Shown here: piece after piece, positions 12,181 through 23,493 of the stretch | How positions within the stretch are numbered: the stretch's first letter is position 1 | Layout: each line of letters starts with the position of its first letter | Program-made: the position numbers and the translations under genes | The notes under the pieces: model-generated | What the model was told of the DNA's origin: nothing | What the model saw: only the letters and a program-made list of their open reading frames with translations | Databases searched by the model: none | Origin: Pestalotiopsis fici W106-1 | Taxonomy: Eukaryota > Ascomycota > Sordariomycetes > Amphisphaeriales > Sporocadaceae | Length of the DNA stretch: 64,000 bases | Direction of reading: 5' to 3' | Assembly (NCBI RefSeq): GCF_000516985.1 | Contig: NW_006917098.1 | Coordinates: forward strand, 1,488,001 to 1,552,000

Positions 12181-13776
12181 ATGGTATCTTCTCCAGAGAC
12201 TCGGAGCTCCACCTCATCACTACCGCCCCACAATCCAACCCTACCCACGACCAGACGTATATGGTCCAGGGAGGAAGATGAAGCGCTGATTGCTGCCGTC
12301 GCTCACTATGGCACCAGTAGAGGGCATCGTTCGAATTGGCCTCGGATCGCTGCTGCTGTAGGCAGCGGCAGAACTCGCAAAGTTTGGCTCTCCTTTCTCT
12401 TTCGCCCAGTTGTTATCGAGTAAAAGTCGTCTAACAGCCCGCCAGGACTGCAGCAAACGCTGGTTCAACTCACTTGATCCAGCAGTAAAGAAAGGCAAAT
12501 GGTCGCAAGAAGAGGACGACGCGCTACGCCGACTCTATGCAGAACTTGGACCTAAATGGAAATCAATTTGTGCGGCCCCTTTACTTGTTTTTCTCATCGT
12601 CCCCTGAAATCCATGACTAACAATGGTTATGTTTCATAGCTCAACGTCTTCCGGGCCGTCAAGAGTATCAGGTGGCCAAACGCTGGGGTGATGTCTTATC
12701 TCCTGATTTGGCATCCAAGGAGCCATGGTCCCCACTCGAGGATGCCCTGCTCCTCCAGCTATACGAAACTCACGGGTCGAAATGGTCCATTATTGCAGAA
12801 TCATTGACTGGAAGAAGTCCTGTCGCCTGTCGAAACCGCTGTCGCAAATATCATGGCCAGCCGCCTGCCAAACGTGAGAAGTGATTGAGCGACAAGACAG
12901 TAACACTGCTAATATTAACAGGAAACAATGCTTCCCCCCGCACACTCGATGTTGGAACATCAAGTAATCCGGATCAAAGGTGCAGTCCTATTCCCAAGGT
13001 ATCCACCACCACCACTGTACAGGAGACATCATCGATGACGAGCACCACCACTGCTCCGCCAGTCGACCCCCCGATGCCGAATGATCTAGAGAGTCCCAGG
13101 GACTGGCAAATTGGGTATCCTGTTTGTGAATCAACACAAGCTGCTGAGAGCCCAACAGGCGATCAGCTGCTCAACAGATGGCTTGTCGACATTGAGGCCG
13201 CCATCACCAAGAATGGCATGGGTGAAGCACCACTATTCGACACAGCATCCTGGGATCAGACCAGTACACATATCGAAAACTCTGAATCGGCAGAACAGCT
13301 TCATGCTCAGGAAATAAACATGAATGAGGAAGTCAATACAATCACGACCGGGTCAACTTGTGACACGAATGATAAAAGTGCGTGCATCGAGCTTACAATC
13401 CCCACGAATGGCAAGCATTGACTCTGTAATAGTGATACAACTTGGCTTTTCCAACGTCGACTCGTCAATACCAATCACGACGCTCGAAGGCCATTACAAT
13501 GTTCTGTCGCCTTCCAATGAGGTGATGGCTCGCGAGGTCTCCATCTCAAGCGATGCGAGAAAACCTCTGCTACCTCCATCAACGCCGCGAGGACGGCCGA
13601 CAACATTAATAAACCCAGTTGATAACGTCTGGTCATTGGCGTTGGCACTGCAGACGTCACAGACATCGATTCATATCAGCACCAAGCTGCTTCGTCGGCT
13701 TGTTCACGATGCGGCGTATACGCTATGTGCGGCCGACACTAGTGATGTATCGGGTGAAGCGGTGGCGCAGCAATAA
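12181..13776 (+). CDS. Myb/SANT-repeat DNA-binding protein
   Basis: Three tandem Myb repeats are seen, each with the spaced Trp pattern: R1 RIWSREEDEALIAAV with NWPRIAAAVGSGRT, R2 GKWSQEEDDALRRLYAEL with KWKSI, and R3 EPWSPLEDALLLQLYETHG with KWSIIAESLTGRS. The last repeat closes with VACRNRCRKYHG. Introns are needed after RTRK, after WKSI (rejoining as SQRLPGRQEYQ) and after PPAK (gtgaga donor, aacag acceptor). They lead into a Ser/Thr/Pro-rich tail. A further intron (gtgcgt...taatag, about 13379-13431) would extend the tail to a stop at 13776; without it the protein ends at 13421. It is probably a nuclear sequence-specific transcription regulator. Target genes are unknown. The start at 12181 is chosen because it directly precedes the first repeat. 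Confidence 0.8.
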
Positions 13777-14106
13777 TGGTCAAGGGCCAGCAGAAAATGA
13801 CTTTGTAAAAGGGAGACTTGTAGTCTATATAAAGGATGTGTGGCACTTCTTGACATATTTTGAACAGCATTGATTGTGCACTTGTACCTGTTCTGAATTA
13901 ATGCAATGGAGAGTTATGAAACGTATGTATGCATCTACCGGTCATAGGAGTCGCCAATGACGTCGTGCACCACTGGCCGTGTTGAAGTACCGGCGAAAGG
14001 GGATGGATGCATTCTCTGGCTCTGTAATAAGTCTACTCTGTACATGCAATTTCTATCAGCTCCCACAGCAGCCACGCCAAATTTGAGCTCCTAACAAGAC
14101 AGATGG
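13777..14106. other. Convergent intergenic spacer
   Basis: 330 nt between the 3' ends of the Myb gene and the reductase gene. Nothing recognised. Confidence 0.5.
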
Positions 14107-16071
14107 TCACATCCCATACCGCGACTCCAACGCGATGGCCATGTCGCCAAAACATTTGTCGAATGCAGTGTATTCGATCCCCAGCACTAGTTTGGCTTTG
14201 GTCCCGTCAATATGGCAGCCGGACAGTAGCATGAGTTTGTGTACAGCGGGATCATTAGGGGGCATCATCGTTGCAGACGGATAGAGCTTGTGCAGGACCT
14301 ACATGAGCATCAGTAAGGCGTACATACATTGGGAGTAAACAGTGGATCAAGGCGCCAAAAACGAGCGGCATCCCTGGCAGGTGCAATGTGTTTTGTGCAT
14401 CGAGCATTTCTTTCAACACAATTTACTTGCCAGTGTTGTAGTTCAGAATTAATGGTCGAACTCACTGTGCAAATGTCATTCCCGCAATAAGAACCTCCAC
14501 TGACAATGAACCGTTGCATCGAGGCTTCGGGAACTGTCAAAGCCCGTACATGTGCTACAGCGCCTATGTACCTGATTAGCGCCTCTTACAGGGGGGGNNN
14601 NNNNNNNNNNNNNNNNNNNNNNNNNNNNNNNNNNNNNNNNNNNNNNNNNNNNNNNNNNNNNNNNNNNNNNNNNNNNNNNNNNNNNNNNNNNNNNNNNGAG
14701 TACTTGGGGCAGTTGGAGGGGGGCGGGTGTCCACTTACAATCCCGCACGTCTACCCAGCTCCCCATGACATTGAGATCATCTTTCGACTTTTTGCCCAAC
14801 TGCCACTCGTAAAAAGTGCCTGCAAGACAAGTACATATTAGCTGGAATGCTAGGTCGGGCAAATTTTGGATTAAAGAAGGCGAAACAAGACGTCTGAAAC
14901 AGGTACAGGTCTGCCTCGATTCGGGGATATGACTGACTGCATGACGTGTTTAGCTGGTCTGCGGACTCGCATTCATGAATAGGCGGTCCAAAGACCATGG
15001 GCGGATTGAGAGCCACGCCGTCAAACTGTGGTGTGCGATCCTTGAAGAATTGCCAAAAGGTCCTTTCAGCGAGCACCTTACTGGCTGACAAGTGAAGTGT
15101 TAATACATGTTTCGAGCTAGACAGTGGTACCAAAGTTGTGTCACTTACCTCTGTATTTCTCCATGGCGGGTGCTCCTTTTCCGTGCAACCTGCACGTTTC
15201 GACGCTCGCTTCATTCCAGTCTTTTTCGGTAAATAGAATGGGTCTGTTACCCTTAATTTAGCCCATCGTCCTTATAGGCCCAGCAATCTCGAGTCATAAC
15301 TCACCCGCTTGACGGTTTCCGCGAAGGATCCGTAATGGCAGCATTTGACCTATGATATCTCGATATGAACCCAGGATCTGACAGCATACAGATTTGCTTT
15401 CAGGACTCACGATGTTACTACAATGCGCTTCACACCGGGGCTATTCAAGGTCAGAAGTTGGAAGTTTGTTGTGACTGGTAATGGAGAAACATACCAATGC
15501 TTATCAAGGGATTCCAATATTCCCACCGTTCCTTGGACGGCGGGAACAAACAGTTCATCTAAATCATTGGCATTGGTATGGAAGGGGCTATCCACCATGA
15601 GCATACGTGCATCTCTTGTGGGAAATCTTGGATGTGCTGCAGTCGCATACATACCTTGCCATGTGAGCGACCGCATCAACACCTTTGACTGCCTCATCGA
15701 ATGCTCCTGGCTACACAAGATGAGCTTATCATTGCTCTTGTTTTCCCCTTTTTCCGATACCAGTGCTTTCAACTTGTGAGCTTACCTCTGAGATATCCTC
15801 CACGATGCAGTAATCAAAAGAACCCGCCTTTTTCTTGAACAGATTCTTGAGATATTCTCCTTTGGCTTGGCTGCGAACGGTGCCACGAACGCGAAATCCC
15901 TCATCAAGAAAAACACCTATCGTGTGGCTATCATCGGGTCAGCTCGAAAACATGATGAGCAGCAACAGCTGGAACTGCCAACGATTTACGCCACAAGGTT
16001 GGAACTTACGCCGCGATGAATCCTGATGCCCCAGTGATGAGGACTAATCCTCCAGGCTGAACAACTGGCAT
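14107..16071 (-). CDS. NAD(P)-dependent SDR, dihydroflavonol-4-reductase/ketoreductase-like (interrupted by assembly gap)
   Basis: The ATG at 16071 opens MPVVQPGGLVLITGASGFIA, the N-terminal Rossmann strand with the GxxGxxG dinucleotide motif of extended SDRs. Later exons encode MASPFHTNANDLDELFVPAV-like sequence, VQGTVGILESLDKH, SPGVKRIVVTSS, the ASKVLAERTFWQFF helix and FDGVALNPPMVFGPPIHE, all matching the fungal dihydroflavonol-reductase/cinnamoyl-CoA-reductase group. The last exon ends GDMAIALESRYGM then TGA at 14109-14107. The gene needs six or more introns. A 100-N gap (14598-14697) falls within or beside a coding exon near GSWVDVRD, so part of the C-terminal region is missing. Cytosolic oxidoreductase activity on an aldehyde or ketone is expected. 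The substrate is unknown. Confidence 0.8.
14598..14697. other. Assembly gap (100 N)
   Basis: Exactly 100 undetermined bases, flanked on the left by seven G and on the right by G-rich sequence. The size suggests a scaffolding placeholder, not a measured gap. It interrupts the SDR gene. Confidence 0.98.
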
Positions 16072-16922
16072 ACTTGTCTCAGGTATTCGTGATGGTTTTG
16101 GAGGAACGATGACTATAGTGTAAGTTTCTCGAGTTGGCGCGGAATCCTCGCTTTGTGGTTGCGTGAATGCTGTACGCCAAGGCCTAGTCCGGAGCGAGAT
16201 TTTTTGAGTCGCTCTCCATCAACAATCGGCTTGCGACTCAGTCTTTCCTGGAATCCATCGCACACCCATCATAATCGCCGTACACAGAAAGACCGATTCA
16301 CATTTCCCAAGTGGGACGTCACGTCTAACCTAGTGCGGCAAATGACCCAGGATGATTTGCAGGAGGTACTCGAAATGGATGGGACCGTGTAAAGATCATT
16401 TTGTAGTCCGTGATTGGACCACTAAAAGATTGCCTTGGCCGCTGTATCGGAGCCCTCCAATGGATAGCTCGGACCGATGTGCGGGGCCGCGCCTCTCCAG
16501 GGCTTATCAGTGAAAATACATACCCACTTTCCATCCCTGCTGCGTATATACCCATTTTATAATACAGACCAATCTTCTTTATTTTAACTTCTGGCATGTG
16601 AGGGATATGTATAGATACAAACGTTTTTTTGATTTCGTAATGAAAGACCAAGTTTGGATCACTAACACGGTTCAATCTGTCAAGGTCGGGTGTACTAAAA
16701 ATGACACAGGCTACTAGACACCTCAATGGTTGGCCGAGGACGGTGTTATTCTTGGACCGTGTCGTGCGTTGTGCCTAGGTATGTAGTATGATGATGGTTG
16801 GCTAATCATAGAATCTACATATACCCTAGAGCATCTTCGGTATCCAAGACTTGATCAATGCAATAGAGCCACAAGCCGTTACTAGTTACTCAACGTTGAT
16901 CAAACACTTTTTTTCCACCAGG
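16072..16922. other. Divergent promoter region
   Basis: 851 nt between the divergently transcribed SDR and acetamidase genes. The small open frames here lack recognisable features. It holds both promoters. Confidence 0.5.
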
Positions 16923-18658
16923 ATGTCTTGTCAACCAAAGTCCAACATTAGAGAGATCCCGACTATCATCAGTGTCGATCCATCGAAGCCACCTCTGACA
17001 GAGAAGAACATTCACACTCGATGGCACCCCGAAATTCCGTAAGTTGCCGCAAGTAATGCGCCACAAGGGACACGATTTGGGGCGTCCCAACTATAGTCTC
17101 TTTGGATTCCACGGCGCTTTCCTAGGCTAACACCGAGTCCGACAGCCCCATCGCCACAATACAGAGTGGAGACATCTTCAAGGTCGAATGCATGGACTTT
17201 TGCGGTAACGCCATTGCCAACGATGACTGTGCCGATGACATTCAAAACTATAATTGGCATCAGTAGGTCAACAGCACAGCGGACTCGCCGAATTGTCCAG
17301 AAAAAATGGACCCAGCTGACCTTTATCTCAGGGACCATCACCTATCCGGGCCCATTCGTGTCGAGACGGCCCAACCTGGTGATGTCCTCGCGATTGACAT
17401 TTACGACGTGGTCCCCTTTCCCGATCGCATGTGGGGCTTCTCTGCCGTGGCTCCCGGCAAGGGACCGCTCGACCACAAGGAGACGCGGGTGGCCAAGTCC
17501 ATCTGGGACTTTAACGGCATCAAGACAACCTCGCGCCACGTCGCCGGGGTCGAGTTTGCCGGCCGGCCTCACTGCGGAGTCTTTGGCACATGTCCTTCCT
17601 ACGCGCTCATGGACGAGTGGAACCGCCGGGAAAAGGTCTTGAACGAGAGAGAGGGTCATGGAGAGGGCAGCACCTTTTTTGCCGAGCTTCCCAAGGAGTA
17701 CGGCGCCTACGTTGGTCAAGATCTTCCAGAGGACCTCATGACCCGGATTCTAAAGGAGGGCGCGAGGACCAAGCCCGCTCGAGAGGTATGAACAGGAGCA
17801 TTAATTTTTTATTGTGGACCGAGGACAGTAGCTAACTCGTACAGCACGGCGGTAACATTGACGCTGGCAACCTCGTCTCTGGTTCTCGAATCTACCTGCC
17901 CGTGTATATCGAGGGAGCCAACCTCTCCGTGGGTGATATCCACTTCAGTCTCGGCGACGGCGAGCCATCGTGCGCCATTGAAATGGCCGGCATCGCCACC
18001 CTCAAGGTTGAAGTCATCAAGAATGGCGTCGAGCTTTTTGACATGCGCGCCCGCATTGTCATCCCCAGCCCGACGGAAGTACAGTACCGCAGCCAAGTCA
18101 TCTTTCATGGTCTTTCGGTCGATCCATACGGCGAGCAGCAAAAAGCCAATGCCACGGTGCGTCTTTTAATCGCTTTGACCTTTGGTCAGTGATGCTAATT
18201 GATTGTCAGACGAGTTATATGCACGCTGCCAACTCGGCAATGAACTACCTAGGCAAACTGGGTTATTCTCATGAGCAACTGCAAATGCTTTTGGCTGCAG
18301 CGCCTATCGAAGCCAAGGTACGTCTTCTGACCTCTTTTGCTATTATTTTCCCCACAACGCCATGCCCATCAACGATTCGCATCCTGCCTAGTGTTTCCTC
18401 CTTGAGACTCTCCATACTGACCCGATGAAGATCCTGGCTACGCCAAATTATCCACACGCCAATGTGTCGGTTGGCATTCCGATCGAGATCTTCGAGGACG
18501 ACATTCGCCCTAGTGCCAACGGCTTGGTAAAGAAGGACAGGGGGTCGTGTGCTTACATGACTCCGGAGAAGGAAGCCGAGTGGAAGAAAACATTCCGCGC
18601 TCCGCCTAATTGCTACAGCACGTGCGAGGACCAGCCGTTGGCTACCAGGTTGAGATAA
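16923..18658 (+). CDS. Acetamidase/formamidase family protein
   Basis: Six exons (16923-17038, 17146-17262, 17332-17785, 17845-18156, 18210-18317, 18392-18658) join in phase to 457 aa, the usual length of FmdA/AmdA hydrolases. These hydrolyse formamide or acetamide to the acid and ammonia in the cytosol and let fungi use amides as a nitrogen source. Diagnostic blocks are TRWHPEIPPIATIQSGD, HHLSGPIRVETAQPGDVLAI, WDFNGIKTTSRHVAG, HGGNIDAGNLVSGSRIYLPV, GDIHFSLGDGEPSCAIEMAG and the C-terminal YMTPEKEAEWKK region. The ATG at 16923 (MSCQPKSNIREIPT) matches the family's short N-terminus. No damage is seen. The exact amide cannot be told. Confidence 0.9.
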
Positions 18659-18836
18659 GATGATTGCCGTATGACATGACTAGTAGCATATCGCACACCA
18701 ATGACTGGCGATAAAGTTAGGCCTGTAGATATAGATGTTTGGATGTCAGGAAAAAAGCAAGCGCCAAATGACTGCTATAAGATATTCTTGTTCTATCGAA
18801 ATGTGACGACTCGTGCACCTCTAAGTAGAAGCATGG

Positions 18837-20589
18837 TTAATGCTTGAGCGGAGAAAATCGAGATCTTGGTATACTAGTATCGCCATTCTCAACGTCGACC
18901 TTGGCGCCTGCACTGAGAAGAAGGTGGAGACAGCAAAGTCTTGGGTGATGTAGTGAAGGGCCCCAATTAGCTTTCCTCTCCTCATTCACATGGAGCATTC
19001 TGTCATCAAACAGCCAGAATATGGGAGGAAACAACGGTATGGAAATGTCAGACCCTTGGAACGATTGTCGGTTTACGTCGGCGCCGCGATCAATGAGGAG
19101 ACTTGCGATATCGTAATTGAAATAAGATAGAGCTCTTCCTAACGGAGTTATCCTGGTACCTTCGTTCCGATCTGGGTGTATTCCGAGATCCAGGAGTCGT
19201 TTGACTAGGGATATTGCTCCTGTCCCCACAGCAAAAAAGAGGATATCTGTAGGGTTCTGTATGATCCACTGAGTGCGACCAATCAATATTGATACATCGA
19301 TGAGAACATGACCACATCTTGGCGCTTTAAATTGATGGCAGACTTCATCAAAGCTTCCCAAACGGCCAGAACTGTATGAGACTTGATGGAAAAAAAGTTC
19401 TTGAGAACTGAGATTTCGGCTGAGGCCGCGATCCAATCGAGGAGCTGTTTGAGCAACGGCGGTTCAGGTTCCTGACCGTTCGAAAGGATAAAGCAGTATT
19501 GCAGCAGCGAATCAAGCGTCAGGGCTCCACCAATGTGGACAGCCTGAAGTTGATGCCTGAGGCGGCTCAACCCTTGACTATCCAGATGATTCTCAGAGCG
19601 CCCAGGCTCGGATTGACCCGTGGGTGTGAGCGGCGCAAATAATGAATCATCAGGCATTGTAAAGTCAGAGTTGCAGGATCCACGTTCATTGATCCACAGA
19701 TCAGTCCTCGTAGCTGAGAATTGGCTTGAGGTACTGGCAACCGGCGTCACTACATGCTAGGGTGAGAATAGCTTCTTTACATCACAACAGTTGCACACTT
19801 ACTCAAATTTTGTAGAAGGCAGACGAAGCTTGTGAATGGGGAGCGAAGTCGTATGGCATTTATCAACTCAGTACGAATATTCACATCCATGACTTTGGAG
19901 ATATCCAGGGGCACTGAGTATTCTGGAGTGCGAGCCAAAAGTGCAAATGTGCCAGACGATATGGGAGATATGCTGCGTGTATGGTCGCCTGGTATTGTCG
20001 CGAGGTGTCTTGGTTGCGGAGACGGCGTTCTAATCGTGATATTCCTGGGTAATTGCGGCGAGAGAGCTAAGCGGGAAGGTTAGACATGGGGACTTGCAAT
20101 TCTCTGAACAAATAGTGACATACATTGACGAATCCTGGACCGGATGTGAGCTTTCTTGTTATACCTGCGAACCTCCCTCTCGATAGTGGAAGCTGGCAAT
20201 AGCTTCTCCCCAAGGTAAACATGACTGGCTTTGCCAGCAAGCACCCGCCTCTCCACATGGTAACCAATTGGTCCCCAGTCTGATCGACTGATTTTCTTGG
20301 AAAACCCAAAATGTTTGAGTAAAACGGTTTCATATTGTTTTAGACTGAGAGACATGGTTAGCTGAGAAGGCATGGGAACATATAGGAGCACTGACGGCAA
20401 TATGGGGAACCTATGATCTGCCTCCATCTGCCGCTTGACCTCTTTCAATGCTTGGTCTTGGGTAAGATACAAAAGACGCAGTGTCTCTTTGTGGTTATCC
20501 CACAGAGTGTAGTCTTTTGGCTCACCAGCGTATATGACACGCGGTCGCTCAGGTAGGGACAACGGGTGCCCCTGCGTAGAGGAAGACAT
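18837..20589 (-). CDS. Clr5-domain protein with ankyrin repeats
   Basis: The ATG at 20589 (MSSSTQGHPLSL) is followed by WDNHKETLRLLYLTQDQALK and, after an intron, SLKQYETVLLKHFGFSKK. This is the Clr5 domain, a short helical module found at the N-terminus of many fungal proteins and named from the CLR5 region. The middle part is Ser/Pro-rich, then comes a helical stretch, and the C-terminus has two or three degenerate ankyrin repeats (SLVKRLLDLGIHPDRNEGTR, ASLLIDRGADVNRQ, CLHLLLSAGAKVDVENG). Most exon joins are clean, for example QN-L to MTPVASTSSQFS. Near 19290-19330 the frame changes, and the best explanation is a 46-nt intron with a poor donor (gtcatg), giving RQDV to WIIQNPTDI; a frameshift is the alternative. 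Such genes are highly variable between strains. The molecular function is unknown. Confidence 0.75.
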
Positions 20590-21379
20590 GACGCGTGAGA
20601 TGCGTGCGCCTCGTCTATACTGCACTGTGGTCTTGATTGTGGTAGAAAATGACTTAAAGGCGATTGTTGTAGTATCATCGAACCTCACATGAACTCTAGA
20701 GAGGGAAAAGTAGGGCGGGGAAAACTAATACTGAAAGACGACAGTATGTAGGGAAGCCGGGTACTTATCTCGAAATCTGTAGGCTGTGCAAAAGAGATCT
20801 GCGACGCATCGAAATTACTGCTGCAACGTCTTTGCCAATGCAGACGTATGATAGATGCAAGGCTCTACTATTTGGCGTGCATTGCCTCATCCGTCGCCAC
20901 TTTGAGCTGGCTCAAAAGTCTGGGCACCGAGGCCATCCACTCAGATCAAGAATACGGGGTTCTCAAAACAAATGTCCAAAATCCATCCAATCAAAACTAC
21001 CGTTCTTTTGCCTGCATAATGCTTAGCTGGGCGACACCTGCATTTGTCCAATTTCCAGCCAATCAAAAATGCAGCGCTTCCCAGTACATACATGGAACGA
21101 TCGGCAGAGATTGCCTAGAAAACAGCCCCCGCGGGTCCTTGCAGAGACTCGCCTGGCTTTAATTCCTCTGTGTCCAAATTCCAACCAATCATAATATGAC
21201 TCTCCTTCGGTGACTTGATGCTAATACAACAAACCTGCATGACTGTTCTCGAAAAGAATATCAAGTCAGAATGAAGGCTCTACATACTCTGCCATTTCAT
21301 GGTAGATATAAGACCTCGAAGGTGTGGAGATCTCGACGTCGATATTGCAACATGATTAGGCTACTCATCACTCAACAAG
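20590..21379. other. Intergenic region, no confident gene
   Basis: 790 nt between the divergent Clr5-ankyrin gene and the small unknown gene. The plus-strand frames at 20832-21162 overlap each other in different phases and have no features. Confidence 0.5.
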
Positions 21380-21844
21380 ATGGCAATAAACGTATTCTGT
21401 TGTGCCTGGACTAGCTCCAAAACGTACGTTGAAATCGGTACCACGCTTTCTTTTTCCATGTCGCTAACCAGACGCTTTATAGAGTCGTTCATCATCACAA
21501 GTACGGCGACAATCTAGACATGTGCAGTACGACTGCAACGACGGGCGGGGACACAAACACGAAGAAAGTCAAGAAGAGGCGCTCAAAAGCTAACAGGACG
21601 ACATCAATCACTTGTGAACAAGCAACACAAGACCATGAGATCAGGGCTGTCGGCGCCCAGTTTACATAGTAAGTGAATAGTGACGTATTGGTCGTACAAT
21701 CGTGAATGCTAACAGGGCAATGGTAGTTATGGGCCAAACTCGCCTGGTTCTTGCCATGACTTACCTGAGCTCGATACCAATATTTGCTTGGATAAAGAGG
21801 ATGATCTCAAGTTCTCGAGTGACACCTACGATGGATGCTTTTAG
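21380..21844 (+). CDS. Small hypothetical protein, Lys/Arg- and Thr-rich
   Basis: Predicted from splice logic only. Exons 21380-21423, 21483-21668 and 21727-21844 join in phase to 115 aa across introns with gtacgt...tatag and gtaagt...ggtag borders. The product has a basic patch (KKVKKRRSKANR) in the middle, several Cys, and an acidic C-terminal stretch (DLPELDTNICLDKEDDLKF). No signal peptide and no known family are recognised. It sits between a Clr5-ankyrin gene and a decayed gene, so it may itself be a fragment of something longer. A minus-strand open frame over the same bases (21495-21737) is hydrophobic and is probably its shadow. Confidence 0.35.
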
Positions 21845-22136
21845 GAAACAATCGCAGACTCGCGATGGACAAAATCCTCATTATTCACTACATCTTTGGT
21901 ATCATTACATGACGTAAGGATTATAATGGTGGCAATGAAATTTCTCTATTGTTTTTAACCTGGCGGTTCGTCTTGTATGTGATCAATCATGAATCATACG
22001 CATCAGAGCAGGTCCAATTGAGTGTAAAGTATCAAACATAGCTATGGGCAAGGCAAGATCCTCGTAAATCTTCCACACATTGTCATCATCATTGCTAAAA
22101 CTTGACTTGTACTCTTCGGCTAGTCCACAGTGAAGA

Positions 22137-23237
22137 ATGGAACTGACTATTGGTTGTGCCGTGGCCGTGTATACAGCACTTTATGAGTCGCTGCAGCTCT
22201 TGCCGGACGTGTTCATCGCGGAAGAGGCGCGAGACAATGCGGCTACTGGGCAACCAATTTTCGGCCTTATTATGGCAAGTCCTGTCAAGTACGCGGTGAT
22301 GGATGACTACAATAGGCGCATCAGCATGAGCTCTCCATGACTGGCACGTCTGAATAACAACACTGACGTCCGTTCGAGTCTAGATGTCACCACCACGGCC
22401 GATGGGACGCACCAGCACTGAAACATGACCGAGGACGGCGGCCCGCAAGATTGGAAAGAGAGTGTTTAGATGAAAGACCCGCCCCTCAAGCCAGAGCACG
22501 CCCATCTCCTCTACTCGCCGCCGCCGCCGGATCTCCCCGTTGTGAACAAAGATGTTCTAATCCTCGTGGCCGCTTGGGAGGGCAATATTGACCGTTACGC
22601 CGCCTGCAGCGCCCGCACATGATCCGCGGGGAAGACTGTAACGGGAGACGCCATAATGGAAACGCGGCTGGATAGCACGGGCGCGCGGCGCAATATTGCA
22701 CGTGCCATCAACGCACGCTACGTCATGCCCAACGACGTTGCGCGCATCCGCACAGCTCCCGAGCGGCATCTCCCGTACATGATTTGGTATCCCCACCGGC
22801 CGCGTCGGCAGACCTTGCGCGAGATTGCGCGGCCCGGTCCGAGATGAAGCGCGCCGTGGTCCATGCCTGCATAGTGTGCGATTACCGTGACCTATGAGCC
22901 AGTTTGCGTCCGGAGCCGCACCCTGTTCTGTATCACGAGGCGAGACGAGGCAGTAGTTAGTCAGCCCTTTTACCGAGAGGATCTGGAGGCAAGGTCAGCA
23001 GAGCTGGGGATCGATCCGGAACGTGAGCTTACCGAGGCCGAGTCTGTAGAGGCCAGGGCTGTTGTCGAAAACAAGGAGCCGACTTCGACGTTTTTGCATG
23101 GGCTGGCGAGTGCCGGGTTCTATGGTGATGCGGACCTGAGTATGTTTGGCAGCGGCAAGATAACCTTTTTTTTTTTTTTTTTGGCGCCATTGATGAAGCA
23201 CGGGCGCATGCTAGGGAGGAGGAGGGTGGCTGGATGA
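22137..23237 (+). pseudogene. Decayed conserved fungal hypothetical gene
   Basis: Scattered in three phases are pieces that read like one conserved fungal family: DLPVVNKDVLILVAAWEGNI (about 22525-22585), INARYVMPNDVARIRTAPER with LPYMIWYPHRP (22709-22800), MKRAVVHACIVCDYRDL followed by a stop (about 22844-22896), then EPHPVLYHEARR, and FYREDLEARSAELGID (22970-23020). The phase changes and stops between pieces cannot be bridged by plausible introns, so the gene has lost its frame through several small indels. An upstream piece (22137-22340) ending at a stop contains YESLQLLPDVFIAEEARD, which resembles the later YRDL...LRPEPHPVLYHEAR segment. A 17-T run lies near the end. The family has no known function that I can name. 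Confidence 0.55.
23166..23182. repeat. Poly-T run of 17 bases
   Basis: Seventeen consecutive T at the end of the decayed gene. The same length recurs at 27667-27683. Confidence 0.9.
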
Positions 23238-23493
23238 AGATTAAACATCTGAGGAGCTTTCATCAACGGAACTAGATGAAAACAAGTGTCCAAAAGTTAC
23301 AGCCAGCTGATTCATTCCAGACCAGGCAATCTCATATCAAAACTTGGCACCAACATTAAATCCACCCGGCAAAGTATCTGCATAGAACGGCAAGTAGACT
23401 GCTGACACAATGTCTATGGCTCACCCACTGCCACCCACTACCCTTTTGACGCCTCCTGAATGGTTGAGGCGTGCCTGGTTGACGTAATCGCGA

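Noticed and set aside
21495..21737. Hydrophobic 80-codon minus-strand frame that could look like a two-helix membrane protein
   Set aside because: Overlaps the spliced plus-strand small gene in antisense; hydrophobicity comes from the complement of its basic/Thr-rich codons.
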